From positions 2,294,001 to 2,358,000 of the forward strand of contig NC_065553.1 of assembly GCF_022605725.1 (NCBI RefSeq): a stretch of 64,000 bases of DNA, in the 5' to 3' direction. This DNA is from Anthonomus grandis grandis (lineage: Eukaryota > Arthropoda > Insecta > Coleoptera > Curculionidae). Below, piece by piece: positions 58,298-64,000 of the stretch. A program made the translations under genes and the position numbers. Below the pieces are notes generated by a model. It did not search any database. It was not told where the DNA came from and worked only from the letters and a program-made list of their open reading frames with translations. The stretch's first letter is position 1. Each line of letters starts with the position of its first letter.

Positions 58298-60848
58298 TTA
58301 TGAACTTTTATTTTTAAAATCACAACTTTTACATACAAAGTTGTCATGATATATCTCGTGTTTCATTAAACATTTATAATGATAATTTCTGGTGCAAGTT
58401 GAACATTTTACACCAAAATTAATGATCCTAATATTGTACATACATATAAAGAAAAATCCATTTTTTGTTATGGTATTTTGACTCAAAATGGACTCGTTCA
58501 ATTTTACAGTGCCTTCTTGTTCTTTACTTTCACTCTCAAATAAATTTCTGACATGGGTTTCTTTCTTTTTTGCAACCTGTATATTATTTATTTGAGAGCT
58601 TGGACCCGCTTCTGAAAAAATGTTTGAGTAATTAGACATATTTAATTTTTTTACACCTTTGTCCTTTTCTTTTGTTATATTATTTTTTGCTTGTAGTTTT
58701 TTCACTCTTTTTTGCTTGTTTTCCTCTTTTTTTAAATTATTTTCTTTCTTCTTTTTTTCCTTTTCCAATGCATTTTCTTCTCTTTTTAATTTATTTTCTT
58801 CTTTTTTCTTTTCCTTTTCAATTTTTATTTCTTCCTTTTCTTGAAGACTTTTTTTATAGTCAGAGGAAATTAAAACAAATGATGTTCTTGTAGGTGTCCT
58901 TTCCGCTTCTTTCAGGTGTTTTAGGCTTTTCTAAGTAGTGTGCTATATTTAATTCGTTCGGCCCAGGATCCACATTATCATCACTTTTATGTGTTTCAAG
59001 CACGGAGTCATTTGCACTTTTTAATATAATCAAGATTTTGAGATATAATCAATTTTGGTTTCTTCTTTTCAGGTGTGTAAACATCTTCGTTCGAGATTTT
59101 AGATTTTGTTTCTTTAGGACTTTTAATTTTAATATTTTCCAAATTTGTCGATTGTCCATCTTCATCATGATCATCATATTTGTCTTCTAATATTTCATCA
59201 CTTTCAGGAAATTCATCATTATTATCCATCCAGCAATTTCAAAAACTACAGGCATGCTAAGTATTTCTTCTTCAAGATATTGAACATTTTCTTCAATTTC
59301 TGCAACCCCTATTTCATATTCATTTATTTCCTGCTCAACCTCTATAAGACTATTTTCTACTATAGAGATATTTAAAGCGCTGGATGGTTTAAGCTTGGAG
59401 TAAATGTTTCTTAAAATGTCAAAATATTTACAATTTTTATGATTTTCGACAGCTTTTCCGGTTTCAAGCTCTTGAAGAAGATCAGTATTTAGCATTTTGC
59501 AAAATAAATCATAGTCGATTTTTTTGTCGACTTTTATTTCCTCTAGATGTTCAATTTCCCTTTGTTTCTTACCGAGACATTTAGAATAATCAATACTCTC
59601 TGGATTCCACGGAAACAAACCAGAACTTTTAAAACCGTTGACTATAGCCTCGCCCTTTAAATTTTTTTAGTGCTTTATCCAATATGGGAGCAAAGTGATG
59701 TTTTCCTAATTTGCAATATGGATTTTCTCTTCTCCAACTTAGTACTCCGTAGTTCCAGAATGTTTTTAGCGGCTTAAAACAAGAAACGTCTGCCGGTTGC
59801 ATAATTCTTGTTGAGTTGGGATATAAAGCCACTAAAATTATTTGCAACTGACTGCACACTTTACTAAGCTCATAGGTGAGATGTGTTGCATGTCCATCAA
59901 CAAATAAAATAACTGGAAATAAAATTTGCTGTTTCACAAGGTTTTTATGAAATATTTCTTTGATATAATCAATAAAAACTTCGGACTTCATCCAGCCATT
60001 TTCAGTGGAGGCAATACCCCAGTGATCTGGAACACTGTCTGATAAAGTTTTTGATATTCTCTTATTGGGAAATATTATTAGAGGCGGAGTCACATCCCCT
60101 GCGGCCGAAAAACTAAACATTACTGTTAGATTTTGCTTTGCCTGGCCCCTGTCAACTTCATAAACATTTTTCTCAGACTTTGCTGCTAGAACTTTTCCAA
60201 GTTTTGGGCAAAACAAAAAACATGTCTCATCACCATTATACACTCGTCGCGGATCTTCCAAAATGGAAAAGTATCCTTTACTTTTTAGGTACGTTTCTAT
60301 ATCCCCAAACCATTTTTAAATATCGTTTTCAGAAACGTTAGATGATGCACTTGTTACTGCTTCTGGTGTGCGATGAGTTAAAATAGGATGTCGATTTAAG
60401 AATGACCTATACCAGTGGTCACCTAAAAATAATATGCAGGTTATTATAAATTATAAAATCAACTAAAATAAATGTGTAAAGGAATAAGAAAAAGGATACC
60501 TGGAATGTTATTTTTAAATGGATTTGGACGTTTATCATCATCTAAAAACTGTTTCACTGATATCTGTAAATCAATTTTCCGTCTTGGAAAGCCTTTTTTC
60601 TGACTTTCGAGAATCCAAGCTACGAGCAGCTTTTCCTCATTTTCAGTCAGGTAAGTATTTGGGCCAGGTCTAGCTTTGGAAAATTTAGCTCCCAATCGGA
60701 ATTGGAGAGTAGATCTAGGGATTTGGTACTTCTTGGCTACAGACTTTTTTGTTGCGCCGTTTTTAATTTCGCTCAAAGCTTTCTGAATTAATTCTTCACT
60801 ATATTTTTTAATAGCATTTTTTTTATTTTTCTTTGTAATTTTTCCCAT
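58298..60848 (-). pseudogene. pogo/Tigger transposase with C-terminal coiled coil and zinc finger
   Basis: Exon 1 (60848-60500) starts MGKITKKNKKNAIKKYSEEL and has a psq-type helix-turn-helix (KKSVAKKYQIPRSTLQFRLG) and the start of a CENP-B-like HTH (LTENEEKLLVAWILESQKKG). Exon 2 begins at 60422 with DHWYRSFLNRHP. The catalytic residues are in YNGDETCF, LFVDGHATHLTY and MQPADVSCFKPLK, with 35 residues between the last two aspartates (DD35D). Next come an acidic region, a lysine/glutamate-rich coiled coil (about 58600-58870) and a cysteine finger, CSTCTRNYHYKC...FVCKSC, to the stop at 58298. Lesions: TAA at 60316-60318, one extra G at 59653-59655, and frame breaks near 59230, 59035 and 58908. 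It is inactive as it stands. Confidence 0.9.
60423..60499 (-). other. 77-nt spliceosomal intron in the pogo transposase
   Basis: GTATCC at the 5' side and TTTTTAG at the 3' side on the minus strand. Splicing joins NNIP + G + DHWYRSFLNRHP in frame (phase 1), which restores the conserved linker between the HTH and the catalytic domain. Confidence 0.8.
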
Positions 60849-61017
60849 CTAGAAATATTACAAATTTAGGTAGATTAATTTCACTTAAGGGATTTTATAA
60901 GGAGGAAAAAATTTGAAAAGGTTACAGAAAAAATGCAAAGTCGGAGTTACAGTAGATATAAAAAAGGTAGGAGTGTAATATTAAAGGTTAGACATAATTT
61001 GCCCGTTGATTTATATT

Positions 61018-61065
61018 CTGGTGATGCATTAAAAAGAACGAAACACGTGTTATTATTAATATTGT
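61018..61065 (+). ncRNA. Degenerate hammerhead-like remnant
   Basis: CTGGTGATGCA ... GAACGAAACACGTGTTA shares the GAAACACGTGT part with the motif at 4160, but the core has CTGGTGA and no convincing stem II. It is probably a decayed relative, or chance. Confidence 0.25.
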
Positions 61066-61679
61066 ACACCCTTATATTAATATTAATTTTCCTTTCTTAC
61101 AAACATTAATACAATTTTTTTAGCCACCTCAAATAACATTTTAAAATTATAAAAGCAAGTAAATTACTAAATCAAAATAGTGTGATAAAAAGGAGGTGCC
61201 AATCGTTAGAGTGCTAATTAAAATGCTAAATCCAATAGTTGGCATGGGTGCCAAAGAATTGGAAAATCATCAATTATCATGCCCAATAAATGGCACCCTT
61301 AAAAAAGAGAAAAAATGTTAGGTTAGAATGGGTTAAACCATTTTTTAGCTTTAATTTACGCTTTATCCAACAAATCAAATATCTACTACAGGCAATTGTT
61401 CTGTCCAAAGTACCAAAATATTACATAATTGTCAAACAGATTCTTACCTTGACGCTAATTTTTGATAGAATTCACATTATCTCACTACACTTTTACCGGC
61501 TAAAGCCATAAACAATATTACACAACGTGAACAATGAAGTCTGGTTATTGGGCAGGGTTGCCGCTATTTGTCTATTTTCTTAGAATTTAAATTAATTTGA
61601 ATTCGACTTTTTTATTCAAAGAAAACTACTAAGGGTGCCAATATTTGGTCGAGTGCCAACAATTGGGTGTTTTACCCTA

Positions 61680-62225
61680 TGTTTTTTCCAACTGTTACAA
61701 TTATCACAGGTTTCGTCAAGATTATCTTTTGTGTGACTTTTATCATGTAGAGAAAATTCTTCACAACTTTCACATTCTTCGTGTCCAAGATTGGCTAACG
61801 TAATATTCAATTTCTTAGCTACTACACGGAAATTTGTATATTGGGATATTTAATTCGAAAATCCTGATGCATTGCTGCAAAAGTAAGGTAAAGACGTTGG
61901 GGTGCATGCTCTCTCCGATAGTGTGAGATAGTTGGGTTGTAAGAATTAATATGATTACGAATCACTTTATCGTCTATTTTATTGTGAGGTTGCTTCGTGC
62001 ATCTTAAGTTACCCAGGTACTACAGGATTATTAGCATTATGCAATGCTGTACGGATAACTTTATCACTTTGTTTATTAAAGCCGAGAGTTGTCAAAAAAA
62101 AGACCTTGCTTACATTTTTAGATGTTCCTTTTTCATTTTTAAGCGTATAGTTATAAGTATTATTTCTTTGATAACCAAGATCACGTTTTGAAGTAGTTCT
62201 TTGTTTCACAGGTTTTGATGAAACA
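61680..62225 (-). pseudogene. Arthropod multicopy gene of unknown function, part 1 (5' side)
   Basis: The minus strand reads VKQRTTSKRDLGYQRNNTYN, YTLKNEKGTSKNVSKVFFLT and TLGFNKQSDKVIRTAL. After shifts it reads KIDDKVIRNHINSYNPTISH, YRREHAPQRLYLTF, LNITLANLGHEECESCEEFS and LHDKSHTKDNLDETCDNCNS up to the pogo TA. Cysteines at the last part (CESC, CDNC) suggest a zinc-binding region. It continues as the 56505-57833 part on the other side of the insertion. Confidence 0.6.
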
Positions 62226-62787
62226 TGATGTGAAATAAAAGATTAGATTAAAAGATAGAGGCTAAAAATGACCTTGAATTTGAATGTGCCCTAATTTTTT
62301 TTAAAATTTGGTTTACTTATTTTTATAATGCGGAACTACAATGTTTTTTTATGTTCTTACTTAAATTTTGCAATAAAATATATTTTTCTTCTAATATTTG
62401 TTTTTGTTTCTTGCAATAATGACCTAAGTCATTTTTTGTATCGTTTAAAAAAAAACGGTTGATTTTTTTTTCTGGGTGGTAAGTCTTTTTCAAATAGCTT
62501 AATATACTAGGGATTTCCTCAATGCGTTTTCATTAAAAATTAATTTATTCTGTGTAATATTAGTTTTTTGCTTCTCCTGTAAAATCTAGTTTTCTGACCT
62601 AAGTCGTTTTTGAAATGACCGATTCAATTATGTAACCATATCTTTTAATTAATTAATTTGACCTGACTTCACCTTTCGCGTGACGTTATCTGCCCTTGGA
62701 CGTGACCTTGACTTGACTTTCTTCGTGACCCTAAACGTCACCTCGACTATATAAAAAAAAATAAGTTTTTGGTGTGCAACGTAAAAT
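62226..62787. other. AT-rich sequence with no recognised gene
   Basis: TGACCTAAGTC occurs twice (about 62421 and 62597), each followed by T-rich text. Otherwise nothing was recognised. Confidence 0.4.
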
Positions 62788-63035
62788 GAAAAATCCCAAA
62801 TTTTGGTGGTCAATATCTCAGCTTCTATGGGCACTATCGGGAAAATTCGAACAGTCTTGTCTTAGTGTTGTCGTTCTGAATCCAACGAGATTATCCGTAA
62901 GGCTGTAACTCTAATATTAGGTAAGATATCGCATTTATAGGATCCATTTTTGGGCTTAAAAACGAGGTCCAATAATGACTGGTCGATTTTTGAAAGTTCT
63001 CTCATTTCCTTAGTTTTGCTCGAATCTCGTTAAAA
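62788..63035. repeat. Diverged direct repeat, right copy (partner 55890-56130)
   Basis: CAGCTTCTATGGGCACTATC, GAATCCAACGAGATTATCCG, AAAAACGAGGTCC and TTCCTTAGTTTTGCTCGAAT match the left copy in order and orientation. Confidence 0.75.
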
Positions 63036-63069
63036 AAAAAAGTTTGAACTAAATCAATTTTTGGTAAAA

Positions 63070-63125
63070 AAACTGTATATCCCTGATGATGGACATCTTA
63101 TATGTCCGAAACATGTAGGATAACT
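63070..63125 (+). ncRNA. Hammerhead ribozyme-like motif near the right edge
   Basis: Core CTGATGA (63083-63089), one unpaired T (63090), stem II GGACAT/ATGTCC (63091-63096 with 63102-63107), GAAA (63108-63111), then CATGTA with predicted cleavage after A63117. Stem I is a perfect 5-bp pairing of TATCC (63078-63082) with GGATA (63118-63122). The architecture, including the extra T, equals that of the Penelope motif at 4130, but the stem sequences differ completely, so base pairing is conserved without sequence conservation. No Penelope coding sequence is visible nearby. Confidence 0.65.
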
Positions 63126-64000
63126 GGTTTTTCAAATAAATTTAATGGAGGATGACCGAAACTATTTTAGTTACCCTTTAATAAAGCTTTCTTTTTGAAT
63201 AATTTTACTATCTCCTCTTTAAAGTTACCCAATTTAAGATACCCTAAGCCCAATAAATTAAGCACAATCAAAATCATAATTAATCAAAGGCCCATAAAAT
63301 CATACACTATAGGAATAATTAGTTCAATTATTTCACTCCAATTACCTTTTACCAATAACCCCCTTGTCAAAGAATAATTAAATCTGGATGCTGGTGGTCG
63401 AGCGGTCAGATTAATCGTATTACCAGGAGTAACGGGGACAGCGAAAACCATCTAAAGAATGTTTCAAAATCCCGGATCCTAAATTTGCCTGTAAAATATG
63501 GGATCTAATAAACAGTTCTTCATATAAATTTAACTTGTTTTAGACGGAAAAGGGCATGTAGGGAACAGCCGCTACCCGGAATTACTCATGCCTGCGTTTT
63601 ATACCCTACAAGGGTGCCGAGTCATCTAGAAATTTTAAAATAGGGTCACTCTTTCGCGTATATTAATAGGGGTAATTTTTTTCAAGCCTCTATGGAGTAC
63701 CTCGCAGTCTGGAATAACAGGGATTGCTTAAATGGGGACATTATTTCTTGAATTGCGTTATAAACCTAGGCTTTCTTTTTCTCTAAATTGCACATATTGC
63801 AACTAAAATATGAAACCACATGTTATATTAGAATATATTGCATGTAAATTGGTTCTAATTTTTTCATAAGGAAAGAAAACGTAAGGGTAATAATTGGCCT
63901 TTTAGGAGGAGCATATAGCCGATGCCTCGTGATTGATGTAAGAAGATTGGGCGAACAACAATTTATCCCCCCAGATTTAAGGGAGGAAGGAACCGGCCCG
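63126..64000. other. No recognised gene
   Basis: TGGTCGAGCGG at about 63396 resembles a pol III A box, but I see no B box at tRNA spacing. The rest is unassigned. Confidence 0.35.

Larger units (their letters stand above)
57836..61677 (-). mobile_element. pogo/Tigger-type element
   Basis: The ends are GGGTAAACTACCCAATTGTT (left) and, mirrored, GGGTAAAACACCCAATTGTT (right), each continuing GGCAC, with TA on both sides (57834-57835, 61678-61679). The motif TTGGCACC or a variant recurs near both ends: 58045 and 58070 on the left; 61196, 61229, 61249, 61633 and 61655 on the right. These are probably transposase-binding sites. The single gene on the minus strand has one intron. Removing the element restores the text of the disrupted gene. 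Confidence 0.9.

Noticed and set aside
58298..58768. Separate small zinc-finger gene
   Set aside because: It continues the pogo transposase frame after frame breaks, inside the element's terminal repeats.
58659..58893. Phe/Leu/Ser-rich plus-strand frames that look like membrane segments
   Set aside because: They are the complement of the lysine/glutamate-rich coiled coil of the pogo transposase.
61018..61065. Third full hammerhead
   Set aside because: Only the GAAACACGTGT part is good; the core is altered and stem II does not pair, so it is listed only as a possible relic.
63390..63420. SINE or tRNA head at TGGTCGAGCGG
   Set aside because: No B box at the proper distance.

Overview
The window looks like transposon-dense, gene-poor euchromatin or pericentromeric DNA from an arthropod, most likely an insect. 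It is AT-rich by eye. Almost everything I can read is transposable-element or satellite sequence: a Penelope-like element, piggyBac, pogo/Tigger, Harbinger-like and several Tc1/mariner elements of the HTH-plus-DDE type common in insects, and many broken non-LTR retrotransposons. I recognise no complete host gene, no rRNA and no functional tRNA gene. The species assignment is inference only.

Layout. 0-5 kb: a young Penelope-like element (1522-4227) with 700-bp inverted arms, each carrying a hammerhead-ribozyme-like motif and a tRNA-like segment. 5-10 kb: two retrotransposon scraps, a mariner derivative with about 625-bp inverted arms (5816-7641), and an unclassified 1.6-kb element with 24-bp terminal inverted repeats (8039-9654). 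12-17 kb: an internally deleted non-LTR element, a decayed mariner, and a fold-back-like inverted structure containing a G-quadruplex motif. 18-22.5 kb: one minus-strand non-LTR element split by a mariner inserted at TA and by a dispersed repeat. 24.7-27.6 kb: a ~187-bp satellite split by another non-LTR element. 30-33 kb: a piggyBac with an internally deleted Harbinger-like element inside it. 33-41 kb: more non-LTR remnants, a 1.1-kb tandem duplication, and a 4.5-kb interval bounded by perfect 32-bp inverted repeats. 42-49.5 kb: non-LTR endonuclease and RT pieces surrounding a degenerate satellite in two opposed arms. 51-54 kb: three decayed mariners. 56-63 kb: a pogo element inserted at TA in a decayed arthropod multicopy gene, flanked by diverged direct repeats, with another hammerhead-like motif to the right.

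The main biology is nested insertion, from which relative ages can be read, and structured RNA motifs in Penelope-type sequence. The Penelope element looks the youngest (its two arms encode the same 82 residues without change). The pogo element, with an intact 77-nt intron and clear terminal repeats but several frame breaks, is intermediate. Most non-LTR and mariner copies are old. All family calls rest on motif recognition by eye; no database search was run.
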